From assembly GCA_963971535.1 (NCBI GenBank), contig OZ020598.1, forward strand, positions 98,183,134 to 98,247,133: a stretch of DNA of 64,000 nt. Direction: 5' to 3'. Shown here in pieces: positions 35,027 to 45,475 of the stretch. How positions within the stretch are numbered: the stretch's first letter is position 1; every line of letters starts with the position of its first letter. The stretch is from Notolepis coatsorum. Its lineage: Eukaryota > Chordata > Actinopteri > Aulopiformes > Paralepididae. The notes beneath the pieces were generated by a model. That model was not told where the DNA came from, made no database searches, and saw only the letters and a program-made list of their open reading frames with translations. A program made the translations under genes and the position numbers.

Positions 35027-38000
35027 TCAGCCGCACACGGCGGTCCTGACCTTCTCAGCTGCTGCGAACCACAGGTCAATCCCAGCCTGCCCCACCCCAA
35101 TCACCCGCGCCGTGGATATCTCAAGATAAATCACATCCAACAGTGTTAGGGACCAGTTAATCACTGTGAGATTCTCAGGCTCCTTCCATCTCAATGCTAT
35201 TAGCTTCTTCGCTGCTGTGACGCCCGCTAGGACAACCCTTTTAAGTTGTACGGACGCGGGTAGTGTTGTTATATCGTTCAGGAGTAACGTAACAGCTGTG
35301 AATGGGATAGTTAAGCCACACAGATCTGAAAGTTTGTCCGTTATTGACCTCCAGAAGCGGGCCACTGGTGGGCAATCCCAATACATATGCATATAAGTGC
35401 CAGTGGCCTTTTGAGAGCACAAAGTGCACCGAGAGTCGGTTATCAGTCCCATAGCAAATAGCTTCCTAGGTGTAAGATAGGTCCTATGAATATAATTAAA
35501 ATGTATTTGCTGGTGATTGGGGTTGCGGGAAGACAATGCCACATTTGCCCAAACATCATCCCAGTCAAACTCGGGGTCCAACTCTGGGATATCCACACGC
35601 CAGATTGTATCCAATGATACATTTTTATACGTGGATTGAATTAAGAGCGTATAAAAGTCTGAGACAAACCCTCTGGAGGTCGTCCTGTCCACTATGAGCC
35701 TGAGGAAGGGGTGTGGTTGCAAAGCTTGAGCCCACGGCACGCCATGCGCCCTCAGCGCTGACCTTAGTTGAAGGTAAAGAAAGGAGGACTCGCCGGGAAG
35801 ATCATAAAATTCTCTTAAATCCTGAAACGCACGGAGGCCGTTCTTATCATAAATATCCTCCAGAGTATGAACCCCCCTCCTTTGCCATTGAGGAATATTA
35901 ACCGGCTTGTGCCCAACAAGTAATTGCTGGTTATAAAAAATTGGAGAGTCCAGGTGCCATGGGCATTTAACCCCACACGACTTCTGTACATTACGCCACG
36001 TTTGGATCACGTGAGTTATGATCGGTCCATACCTCAGTCAGCATTTCGAAATAGGGACAGTGGAGTACACCACATCCTGCAATCTTAGCGGTGAGACCGC
36101 CGCCGCTTCTAAGGAGCGCCAAGATACAGCATCTACAGGGTCTAGCCAGCACATCAGAGGTCTCAGTGAAAAGGACCAGAAATAAAGCTTAAAATCAGGG
36201 ATTGCGAGGCCCCCATCTTGTTTCCTACGTTGAGTAGTAGCTCTTTTGATTCTCGGGCGTTTGTTATTCCAGATAAACTTAGATACCATCGATTGTACCT
36301 TGCGCCAGTGGTCTATTGGAGGGGGGAGGGGGAGCATTGAGCTAACAAAATGTATCCTAGGCAGGACGTTCATTTTGATTATGGAAGCCCGGGCTTGTAA
36401 GGAGTTAGGAAGGGACGGCCATCTGTCTAGATCCTGGCGTATTTTATCATAAGTACCCGTGAAGTTGTACTTAGTAGTTTGACTCAGCGTGGGGAATATC
36501 TCTATGCCTAAGTATTTAAAATGTTCCACTATGGGGATATCAGCTGGTAGTCGCACCGCCTTGGCCAGCTCATTAAGAGGTAGGCAGGCTGATTTGTTCC
36601 AGTTAATCTTAAAGCCTGACAATTTACCAAAGTCGTCGATTATTCCCAATAATTTTGTGGCCGACCGGGAAGGGTCATCCATAAAAATCAGTAGGTCATC
36701 CGCATAGAGAGCAATTTTGTGTGGTGTATTATTGATCATTATGGGGACGATGTCCTCCGATTGCCTAATAAATTGGGCCAATGGTTCGAGGGAAAGCGCG
36801 AATAGTCCTGGGCTCAGAGAACAACCCTGTCTAGAAGATCTGGAGACTGGGAAAAGTGTGGAACAGTTTTTGCCTGTCAGTATCATTGCCGACGGCGAGG
36901 CATACAGGACTTTAATCATATGAATAAAACTCTTTCCAAGACCCATAACCTCAAGTACCTTCCACAGGTATGACCATTCTAGTCTGTCAAACGCCTTCAT
37001 GGCATCCAACGACAGAACTGTGGACGGAGCTGTATTGTCTTTACTGTTATCGACTACATGCAACAGCCTCCTAAGATTATCTGCAGCCAGGCGCCCCGGG
37101 ATAAAACCAGTTTGATCGCAGTGTACCAATACCGTCATAAATCTCTGCAGGCGGCGGGCCAGCACCTTGGCAAACACTTTTAAATCTGCCCCGAGAAGAC
37201 TCAAGGGCCTATAGCTACCACAATCATTGGGATCTTTGTCCTTCTTGAGAAGTAAAGAAATCAACGCCATGTTGAACTCCCCTTGTTCGATAGCGTAATT
37301 GATCATATCGAGCATCAATGGACCCAGTTGGTCCCAGAAAGCTAAATATACCTCGGGTGGAATACCATCCCAGCCTGGTGCCTTACCCCTCTGCATTTCA
37401 GCAATCGTCTCCCTTAGTTCCATAAGAGTGATCGATTTCCCCAGTTCCTTAGCCTCTTCCTCAGAAATGTGGGGTATCTCAAGCCCGCCAATGAACGATT
37501 CAAATTTAGAGTTGTCGAGATTAACCTCTGAGCTATATAACTGCGAGTAAAACTCTTTAAAAGTGTCGTTGATCTTTTTCGAATCAGTAGTGACTGTACC
37601 CTGTCGCATCTTGATCGAGGGGATATCCGAGAAATTATCATTCGAGCGTATTTTCATTGCCAATAGATGGCTAGGCCTGGAGCCGTGAAAGTAGTAATTT
37701 TGCCTTGTCCTATGTATCAAGAACTCAGACTGTTGTTTAAGTATGGAGTTTATTTCTTTCTTTACTATCTTACGTTGTGTGTTTAGTCGTTCACTATAGT
37801 TAGTTTGCAAAGATGCGTATAGGTCCGCATATAATGTTTCCAGTCCTTCTAGTTTTTTTGACCGGGATTTACGCAAATTGGAGGCGAAAAGTGTGACATG
37901 ACCCCTGATAAATCCTTTCAATGCGTTCCACAGGACCCTGGGGTCATCGACCGTGCCAACATTGATCTGCAAGAATTCAGCTAGTTTACTCCTGAACTCA

Positions 38001-38758
38001 GAACAGAAATCATCGTTAAAACGCCACCTGGGAGCTCTCGTGGAGAGCCTGCCAAAGGTTGCCATAAGGAAGATCCCCTTGTGGTCCGAAAGAACCAATG
38101 AGACGTCGAAACTATCAAACATATTAGGGGACGCGAATGCATAGTCTATTCGAGAGAAGGTTTTGTGTCTGGCTGACAGGTGAGAGTAATCCTTGAGGGT
38201 GGGATTGGATATGCGCCATAGGTCTGCGAGCCCCGTGTCCTGGGCCCACATCCTGAGGGCCTTAGAGGACCGTGTTTGGTCGCTTGTTTCAGAGGACCCG
38301 GACCTATCCATCTCCGCATCCCAGCACGCATTAAAGTCGCCACCCACAATGAGAGCGTATCCAGTAAGTTCCAACATATTCTTCGTGATTGTATTATAGA
38401 ACGCTGAATCAAATGTGTTAGGGGCATACAATGCTATTATTGCCATCTTCCTATGAGAGAACTCAACTTTTGCTATAGTAATCCTTCCCTCCGTGTCCGA
38501 CCACACATCCAGGACTTTGATATCAAGGTTACGTCTTGTAACTATGACGACTCCTTTCGTCTTATCATCGGCTGAGGATGAGGAGATAACGTGATATTGT
38601 CGATTTGCTAGCCTTGACACATCACCCACCAATAAATGCGTCTCACTAAGGAGAGCAATGTCAATATTTCTTCTCTTCAATAACCAAAGGACACTGGCAC
38701 GCTTGTGTGGGGCGTTAAGACCCCCTGCGTTCCAAATTAAAATATTCAATTTAGCCAT
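35027..38758 (-). pseudogene. L1 ORF2: AP endonuclease and reverse transcriptase, one in-frame TGA
   Basis: The protein nicks target DNA and reverse-transcribes the element RNA. The N-terminal APE-type endonuclease shows WNAGGLN, SETHL, YAPN, GGDFNA, SRIDYAF and SDHKGI. The reverse transcriptase (roughly residues 450-760) shows GWDGIPPEVY, YRPLSLLGADLKVFAKVLA, TGFIPGR, RQGCSLSPGLFA and the catalytic YADD. The C-terminal part (36010-35027) has a CTLCSQ...HMYWDC zinc-knuckle-like motif. TGA at 36040-36038 ends the first 906 residues. The same frame then stays open for 9 codons to a Met at 36010 and on for 327 residues, so the break is a single stop, not a frameshift. Total span of about 1,243 codons fits the family. 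This copy should be non-autonomous unless the stop is read through or is a sequencing error. Confidence 0.93.
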
Positions 38759-40111
38759 GGTCGAATTTGTCTAAATGCGTAGAGAACATACCAGTGTAGC
38801 CAGGCTGAGGATAGAGGCGCTGATCCAGGCGGGTCCAGACGGTCAATCCCAGGAGTTCAGAGGAGGAACAATTACACACATATAAGACAACAGTACATAA
38901 AACACAGAAAAATACCACCCCAGTTACAACCCCCCCTCCTTCTACTCTAAACCCTAACCCACCGTCCTATTATTAACCCTCCTATACCCACTCTCCAATC
39001 CCCTCCCTATGCCCCATCCACTAAGGATGGTCATCTTCCTATCATTTCCCACTGGAATCATGGATCCAATAAGACGCTCTCCACTCCGACCCCCTCTCTA
39101 GATAAACCCCTGATTAAACCCCCACTAGTCCAATAAACACAAATTAAAATTAAAATTAAATTCAATAAAGATATCGGTCGAAAACCACCGTGAGCCTTGG
39201 CCCTAACATGAGACAACTATAAGGGGAAAAATTGCCATTATTATATAATAACTCAACATCATCCCTGTAACCATCTACCTCCGAATCTGCGTATTAATGT
39301 CGCAATGTTATAGCATAAATGGATAAAGAAAATTTAAAACAAAATTAAATTAAAGCATACCAGCAGATAGTCTAAGGCAGGATCGGATCACAGTTAAATT
39401 GCACAAACAGACGTCACTTAAACAGCGCCAATAAGAAGAAAAGGAGAAAAGGGTTATGGTCCAGGTGCACGCATGTAACAGCCCCTCTGGTCAGGCACAA
39501 AGGCTGGAATGACATAACCTATATAAGAATAGAATTAAACACCTTCATTAACCCGGGGATAGTAATAAGCTATACCTGACACAACCTGTTATCATATATT
39601 GTATATATATATTCAACCGACCTTCTACTACTGGAGCCCAAAGCTCAAAACAGCCTGGATATAAAAAATAAAAGCATACAAGAAGTTAGTTAAGGAACCG
39701 ATCACCGCTGAATTGTGCAAACCGATGTCACTTAAACAGCAACAACAACCAAAATACGTAAACATTAACAGGTCTCGAATGTCTCGGCGCGGGCGATAGA
39801 CACAGCCTGCTAGCTAGCCCGAGGCTAGCGCGTAAGCTAGTGGTGAATCCAGCTAGCACGCTAGAATCTGATATGTATATTGTCCAGCTAGCTCGCTAGC
39901 TTTCATAGAGGCGACACACACGTACGACCATGAGGTCAGCATTAGCAAGTAACAGAAGTCATTGGGATGCCCCTCTAGCTTGGGTGGGCAGTGGACAGTT
40001 AGCCTGTCTGGGCATGACAACAAGCATTTGTGAGTAGTCCGCCCTATCAATGTATTCAGGCCCACATCGCCAAGTCACTCACCCGACATAGATATCAAGC
40101 TACAGTCTCGG
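38759..40111 (-). other. L1 inter-ORF region
   Basis: About 1.35 kb, AT-rich, with no long open frame. GCTAGC words lie near 39800-39900 close to ORF1. It is longer than inter-ORF spacers of mammalian L1 and may hold a promoter or internal entry signal for ORF2, which cannot be seen directly. Confidence 0.6.
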
Positions 40112-41065
40112 CTATCCCCAGAGATATTCCTCCGCTTTAGCCAACGACCAAAATGAACGACGATCATTGCCCTTACCCAGCACAGATAATTTCGTGGGAG
40201 CGAATAGCGTAGGCCTCAGGCCTAGTTTCCATAGCCTGTTCATGACCACTTTGTATTCGCCTCTCTGTGCTTGAACCTCCGGCGTAAAGTCTTCGAAAAT
40301 GGCCACTTTGTGATCGCCGAGACTTAGTTTACCCCTTCTGGCACGGGCCGACCGCATGATGAGCTCTCTCTGTTGGAGCCTGTTTAGCTTGACAATGATG
40401 GGCCTCGGCTCTTTATTCACTCCAGGACTGGTCTTGCCCGCTCTGTAGGCCGACTCACATACGGGAGGGCTGGGGAGGACATCTTTCCCCAGTATTTCCT
40501 GCAACAATTCCGGCATGTTCTCCGAGAGACGGCCTCCCTCACTGCCCTCCGGTACACCAACAATCCTGATGTTGTAGCGTCTCTCCCGGGACTGCATTTC
40601 CACAATTACCGACTGTAGTTTGGCAACTTCAGCCTGCCTAGCCAGCAGGGAGGTCTCCAGACCCGCCAGCCTCTCGCCTTGTAGTGAGGCCTCTGTCGTT
40701 AGCGTGGCTAGTTCGTTAGCATTAGCCGAGGAGACAGCATGCAGCGACTCCATCTTTTCTCTCAACGGGTCGACCGCCAACCTAATTTCTTCTGACATCT
40801 CTCGATGAAGGGTATCAAAAAATTCCGCCTGCACTTTTCTTTGTGTTTCAGCGAAGCGTATCTCAAAGTCTGCATGGAGTTTGGTCATGACCGAGAGAAC
40901 AGCTTCACTTATCTCACTGATACCGGGCGACGGTGAGGGTAGATCCGGTGGCAGTTTGCCTGCTGGAGTGCTCATGGATCTGGTCTCCACCGACATCGCA
41001 GAAAGTTGAAAAAAGTCGACGAAAGTAGTTGAAACTCGACGACTCAACAAGCAGACAAATAACAA
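40112..41065 (-). CDS. L1 ORF1: coiled-coil nucleic-acid-binding protein
   Basis: Intact 317-codon frame. The more likely start is the Met at about 40996 (MSVETRSMSTPAGKLPPDLP), giving about 294 residues. A long charged helical region with heptad character follows (residues about 60-165, for example EIRLAVDPLREKMESLHAVS). Next is an RRM-like part with RERRYNIRIVGVPEG and RPIIVKLNRLQQRELIMRSA. The C-terminal domain has VAIFEDFTPEVQAQR and LGLRPTLFAPTKL. This order matches L1 ORF1p (Transposase_22 family), an RNA chaperone that coats element RNA. No break is visible. Confidence 0.93.
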   Translation of the reverse strand: MLFVCLLSRRVSTTFVDFFQLSAMSVETRSMSTPAGKLPPDLPSPSPGISEISEAVLSVMTKLHADFEIRFAETQRKVQAEFFDTLHREMSEEIRLAVDPLREKMESLHAVSSANANELATLTTEASLQGERLAGLETSLLARQAEVAKLQSVIVEMQSRERRYNIRIVGVPEGSEGGRLSENMPELLQEILGKDVLPSPPVCESAYRAGKTSPGVNKEPRPIIVKLNRLQQRELIMRSARARRGKLSLGDHKVAIFEDFTPEVQAQRGEYKVVMNRLWKLGLRPTLFAPTKLSVLGKGNDRRSFWSLAKAEEYLWG

Positions 41066-41169
41066 ATAAAAATAAAATAAAGACTAATGGGGAGAAACGT
41101 ATATTTTGACGATAGAAGGGAGCTCACGTGAAACACGTCTCACTCCATGAACGCCTAGCTCCGCCAACC

Positions 41170-41186
41170 CTTTAATACAGGCAATT
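41170..41186. repeat. L1 target-site duplication, 5' side
   Basis: CTTTAATACAGGCAATT, identical to 34643-34659. Outside it, sequence of the host hAT resumes. Confidence 0.92.
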
Positions 41187-42224
41187 ATACTTTTGAGTCA
41201 ACTACATTAACTTACTTTAGGATAATAATAAAACCATATTAATAAAAAGATAATCATAGTGTTCTCCCCCCCCCCCCCCCAGTGCTGGGCCCTTGGAATC
41301 ATCCTAACCTCCCCCCCAGCTACGCCCCTGCACACACACACGGTGCTTGCACTTATGTGCCGTTAGTGGCGCACACACACAGAAGAGTACCGTAATACAC
41401 AAACGGATGAATGAACGAGGTCCTACTGCTAATTAACTAATTACGACGTACTGTATGTACTTACTGATTCGATGCTTTCTTTCGGTCTCAAAGACTTACA
41501 GGCTAGTTCCCTTCTTCTTTAGCATCAGCCAGGAAATCACAAAAGCATAAAGTCCCTCGTCTTTGCAAAAATCCAAAAACTAACTTGGTCCATTGCTGGC
41601 GAAGCACACAACCTCAGGAAAAATGTGCAAAGACATATTAGCAGCTTGGCAGCCAGAAACAGCACATGGCCTGCATGTTTTGTTCATGTTTTTTTAGGTT
41701 AGGCTAACTCACTACACTTCGTTGCGGTCTCTAGTCTCTGCACTAAATAATGGTTGATTGTGGGCGGTGGAGTACAACCAGGGGCGGAGCTATGCAAATC
41801 AGTGCTATATTCATGTCAGCAAAACTGTCAAATCAGAACGGCTTAGTTGAGTGAGATCTCGTGAACTCAAGACTAGACTGATGAGTCAATATGATAATTA
41901 ACGACACAGACCACATTGATATAATCCCAGTTTGCTAGGAAACAATGCTAAACACTGGAAAAGGCCATTTATAATGCATGGGACCTTTAGTTACTTTCCA
42001 CCACTGAGAATATGTAGCGGTGGCTGCAGTAGAAACATAGGGTGCAGAATGCAGAGCAGCTTTCCATTTAGTTGGCACCATTGCTTCGCTACACCCAATT
42101 ACACCCAATTTGAGATATTTCAGTCAGCCAAACAAAATGAACAAACAAACAAACGCACACACAAAGTGTTTGTGAAATATGTTTAATTTATAAACTAAAT
42201 TAAATAGGAGCACAATAGAATATT

Positions 42225-42562
42225 GCAACATTGTACTTATTGTACTTATTTTATGCTTATTCTTATGTCTGCACGTTTACGCTGCACTACTTGTATTGTC
42301 TTTTACACGTATTCTTATGTCTACAATTTGTGCATTGTTTTTTATTCTGTCAACTATATGCAGATTTTATGCCCATGTTCATTTTATACTAATTGCTGTG
42401 GGGCACTCTGGACTGCGGTCCATGTATGAAAAACATATTCATATTTATTATTATTATATGGCAAAAATAAATTATGCATTGAAATGTCTAAGTCTCGAAG
42501 ACATTGAAAATGAGGGTGATCTCAATTGTCCTTTCGAGAATAAATAAAGGTTTGAATGAATA
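42225..42562 (+). mobile_element. LINE 3' end fragment
   Basis: TACTTATTTTATGCTTATTC and ATGTCTGCAC words are shared with 53095-53250 (reverse complement). The 3' end reads CGAGAATAAATAAAGGTTTG. Non-coding. Confidence 0.6.
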
Positions 42563-42590
42563 TAGTATAATTATAAGTAAAACATTTTAA

Positions 42591-43513
42591 CACTTTGAGT
42601 GCCACGAGGTGGCGCCAGAGGTAGCGCTTCAATGCCACCATCGGCGCCAATGTTACGCTTAATATCGCCTAATCTATGTTTTAAATTATGGCTATGTGTC
42701 TAATCTGCCCGTCGCTTATCAAAGAATCCTTTTCCAGTCAGTGCTGTCAAGGCAGATTGGTTTTTTATCGCTTCATTTCCATTTGAGAGCATTTTGAAAA
42801 GCACCCGTTTTGAGGTAAAAAACAGTTCATTCTAGACCATTCTATGATAATCGTCTTTTACTGGAATATTCCAGAACGTTGATATTTGTCGGCCTATTTA
42901 TGAATCGTTTTCAAATAAACGCTAGATGATCAATATTATACGTGCACGCAAGCACATTCGAGCCGCGCACGGATAATCGCTGTGTTCATTTCCTCTTGGA
43001 CTTTTACAGTGAAACCGAAAGAGCCCATTTCACAAAACAGCCTATATCTTCATCAAAATTAGTCTGATTATCCTAACACTGATAACATAGATTCCTTACC
43101 TGACATCAGATGGTATCCAACTGGTATATTCCAATTCCTGATCACCATTCGAAAAAATAGATAAGTGTATGGATCCAACGTGTGTACAGTGCAGTACATG
43201 ATTCCGCGGGTCTCAGAGGCTCCAGAATGAACTGTGATAACCCCGGCTGCATCAGTGGACTGGAAAATGTGGAGTACAGGATTTTTTCCCCCATCCATTT
43301 TCATTGAGTCCATTCCAAGATCCCTTATGTCATCTGGGGCGCTTTTTTCCACATCTGATTGCCGGCGGCGCTCGGGTATACTAGGGTAGGCTCGCGTGAT
43401 GCAATATGATTTCAGATCGCTAAAAAGAAAAAATAATATCAGAGAAATCTCGTGAGTGGCTTTCAACATAACTATCGGAAACCCGAGATATCTCATGAGT
43501 GGCAGTGAAAGTG
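42591..43513 (+). mobile_element. TTAA-flanked (piggyBac-like) element, copy c
   Basis: TTAA at 42587-42590 and 43514-43517. Inverted ends are CACTTTGAGTGCCAC and GTGGCAGTGAAAGTG. The internal block TTAAATTATGGCTATGTGTC is shared with copies a and d. 923 bp, no transposase frame. The TTAA duplication and C(A/C)CTTT..TGCCA ends fit non-autonomous piggyBac elements. A SINE starts immediately after the right TTAA. Confidence 0.8.
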
Positions 43514-43690
43514 TTAAGGGCGGCTGGGTGGCGCAGCGGAGATTGTGCTCGTCACCAATGCAAGAGACTCTGGTCTCGAATCCGGGTGTCAGCATTGCCT
43601 CCGGCTTGGGCCAGTCGTCATACTATCTCAATTGGCAGAGGTATCGGGTGGAAGTAGAAGAGTGGTAATCTGGACGTTGTGGACAGCGAC

Positions 43691-44390
43691 CCCCTCTGCG
43701 TGCCCTCCTGTCTCCGGAGGTCTCGTAGTGGTGACCGGAGTGCCGGACGTCCCGCGATGATGTCGGGGAGTTTGCGACCCTCTCTGCGCCGCCCCCTATC
43801 TCCCTGTCTCCAGCTGTCCCTGAGCAATGACCGGAGTGTTGAATGTCCCGTGATTAAGACGGGGAGGACGCGACCCTCTCTGCGCCGCCCCTGTGCCTCA
43901 AATAGATTCGCTATCAGCTCTATCTTCAATCTTTCTAAATGTTCAGTTGCTATCGCTATCAGCTCTATCTTTAAATCTTTCAAAATGTTCAGTTGCTATT
44001 GCATGCACTCATCTGTGTTTCACTACACACTTGAGTGCATGCTTACCAACTGTTAGTCTGCAACACTACTATCACCGACATCTAAGAAGGGAGATCCCCC
44101 CTTGAATGGCCCTTCTAAGGTTTCTCTCCTCCACACTGCCTGTGGAGCATTTTTACCTATTGTTAGGTTTTAGTGAGTTTTTCCTTACCTTCGCGTGGGG
44201 TATGTCTGGGAGTGCTTGCATTCTTTCATTTATTTGCATTTATTTTAAATTTGTTGGACCTTATGGTGTCCTTGTTCTGTTCTTGACTTATTGTTATGTT
44301 TTCTTCTTGAAGAAAGAAGACCTGTACGGCCCATGGGGACATTAACGTGTGTTGTTGGGCCTTATAAATAAATTTGATTTGATTTGATTT
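43691..44390 (+). mobile_element. LINE-like 3' end inserted in the SINE
   Basis: It matches 15702-16445 in reverse complement. It ends TTATAAATAAATTTGATTTG with three GATTT-type units, then SINE sequence resumes at GGTTGGGGGACGCC. Two tandem units of about 87 bp open it. Confidence 0.75.
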
Positions 44391-44525
44391 GGTTGGGGGA
44401 CGCCTGCACAGCAGAGACAGGAAATGGCGGGGGTAGTGTGAGCCTCCCACACGTTACACCTCACCAATGAGAGTCCGCGCTGGCAGGTGAAAATATGTGA
44501 CAGGCTGCCACCTCGTGTACCGGAG

Positions 44526-45308
44526 GCCTGTTCCTTAATGTCAAGCAAGCAGTGCAAGAATGCGGAAGCATTCTACCGCAGTGGCGTGCGGTAATGCGCC
44601 TTTCATTTTCCTTCGCCCAGCGCCCAGGTGCGTGCACCGGCGGCGGCGTGCTCGCTCAGGTGCGTGCGTGCGCCGGCGTGCTCGCGCGAGGTGCCCGCGC
44701 ATGCGCATGAGATCCCGCCTTGGTTCGACACGAGCGGAGCTCAATATATATAAGTCACCGCCCCTTATTCAGTATCCAGAAATAGCTCAATTGGCAAGAC
44801 TGCATGGCTGTGGATCCTATGGCTTGTTTGCTGGCGAGTTCGAATCCCATCAAATATTTATTTTTTTAACGTGATTTTTTTTTTTTACGTGTATTCTTTC
44901 GCCGGTTAAGGTTAGGCATGGTTAAGGTTAAGGTTAAGGTTAGGCATTGTTTCGGAGTTGGTTAAGGTTAGAACGGTTAAGTTTAGGCGCTGTTAAGGAG
45001 CTGGTTAAGGTTAGAGTTTGTCAAAGAGAATGGCAATATTCTTTCTATGGTTAAGGTTAGGCATGGTTAAGGTTAAGGTTAAGGTTAGGCATTGTTTCGG
45101 AGTTGGTTAAGGTTAGAACGGTTAAGTTTAGGCGCTGTTAAGGAGCTGGTTAAGGTTAGAGTTTGTCAAAGAGAATGGCAATAGACAGCCTATTTCCGCG
45201 CGACAGCTCCCAAAGCGGGCCTGAAAAGAAAGGCGCTTTACCGTAGTGGCGTGCGGTGACGAATGCTTCCGCATTTTTGCACTGCTTGCTTGTCATTATG
45301 CTACACGC
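44526..45308 (+). mobile_element. TIR element carrying tRNA-like and telomere-like segments
   Basis: Inverted repeats of about 66 bp (CAAGCAAGCAGTGCAAGAAT...GGCGCTTTACCG) lie at both ends. GTACCGGAG flanks it (44517-44525 and 45309-45317), a 9-bp duplication as in Mutator-type elements, or 8 bp as in hAT. Inside are a GC-rich CGTGCGCCGGCGTGC region, a tRNA-like sequence and a 145-bp repeat of GGTTAAGGTTA words present twice (44904 and 45049). A second copy sits at 47259-48041 through the tandem duplication. Confidence 0.8.
44778..44858 (+). other. tRNA-like sequence with A and B boxes
   Basis: TAGCTCAATTGGCA fits a tRNA A box and GAGTTCGAATCCC a B box, about 40 bases apart. The T stem has at most three good pairs and the D stem is poor, so it is not a working tRNA gene. 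It may still act as a pol III promoter inside the TIR element. Duplicated at 47511-47591. Confidence 0.5.
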
Positions 45309-45475
45309 GTACCGGAGAGGACACGTGATGCAAGGCTTCTATCCTCCCTATGGCCGACCAGTGGGAGGCATATGCGAGCAACGTTCAAGACAGGGGAGGG
45401 GAGAATTGGAAACACGAAATTGGGATGGGAGAAAAATTGAAAAACAAGGAGAAAAAAGTGGATAAAAAAAAAGTT

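Larger units (their letters stand above)
34660..41169 (-). mobile_element. full-length Tx1/L1-clade LINE
   Basis: A 6.5-kb minus-strand element with a perfect 17-bp target duplication. The 5' end is GGGTTGGCGGAGCTAGGCGT at 41169. ORF1 runs 41065-40112. An unusually long inter-ORF region of about 1.35 kb comes next, then ORF2 (38758 to 35027) and a short 3' UTR with an A-rich 3' tail near 34680. A complete 5' end, open ORF1, one stop in ORF2 and an unmutated duplication all indicate a recent insertion. Confidence 0.93.
32824..41330 (+). mobile_element. hAT-type element (CAGGGGAGTAGCT ends) hosting LINEs
   Basis: Inverted ends are CAGGGGAGTAGCT and AGCTACGCCCCTG, with GGGCCC further in on both sides. 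The flanks AACACACA and CACACACA agree at 7 of 8, but they lie in CA repeat, so the duplication is weak evidence. Its own sequence surrounds a LINE fragment (33118-33715) and a full-length L1 (34660-41169). Minus-strand 33720-33910 is acidic and coding-like (SSIDEEEAAMDSQCQGQSEA), possibly a transposase N-terminal exon. Confidence 0.75.
32215..41986 (+). mobile_element. AGGGGACAT-ended element with nested insertions, copy 2
   Basis: Inverted ends are AGGGGACATGCATT and AATGCATGGGACCT. TTAGTTA stands directly outside both (32208-32214 and 41987-41993). Its own sequence is 32215-32823 and 41331-41986, matching the 25710-30343 element in both halves. It includes a CA array at 32585-32618 and poly-C at 32683-32698. 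Confidence 0.85.
31749..42006 (-). mobile_element. hAT-type MITE, copy 2, split by 9.8 kb of nested insertions
   Basis: The left part (31749-32214) and right part (41987-42006) together match the MITE at 24692-25211 in reverse complement. The outer ends CAGTGGTGGATGAAGTA and ACTTTCCACCACTG are flanked by a perfect 8-bp duplication, AGAATATG (31741-31748 and 42007-42014), 10.25 kb apart. That proves one original insertion later filled by others. Confidence 0.9.
43518..45475 (+). mobile_element. tRNA-derived SINE, copy 3, split twice
   Basis: The SINE head and body are 43518-43690, the middle 44391-44525, and the tail 45318-45475 (ending GTGGATAAAAAAAAAG). A LINE-like 3' end (43691-44390) and a TIR element (44526-45308) interrupt it. 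The order of pieces matches uninterrupted copies. The middle and tail are present again 2,733 bp downstream through the tandem duplication. Confidence 0.85.

Noticed and set aside
36011-36040. Frameshift between the two ORF2 parts of the L1
   Set aside because: The ATG codons at 38758 and 36010 are in the same frame. The break is a single TGA at 36040-36038.
44778-44858. Functional tRNA gene
   Set aside because: A and B boxes fit, but D and T stems do not pair and no acceptor stem forms.
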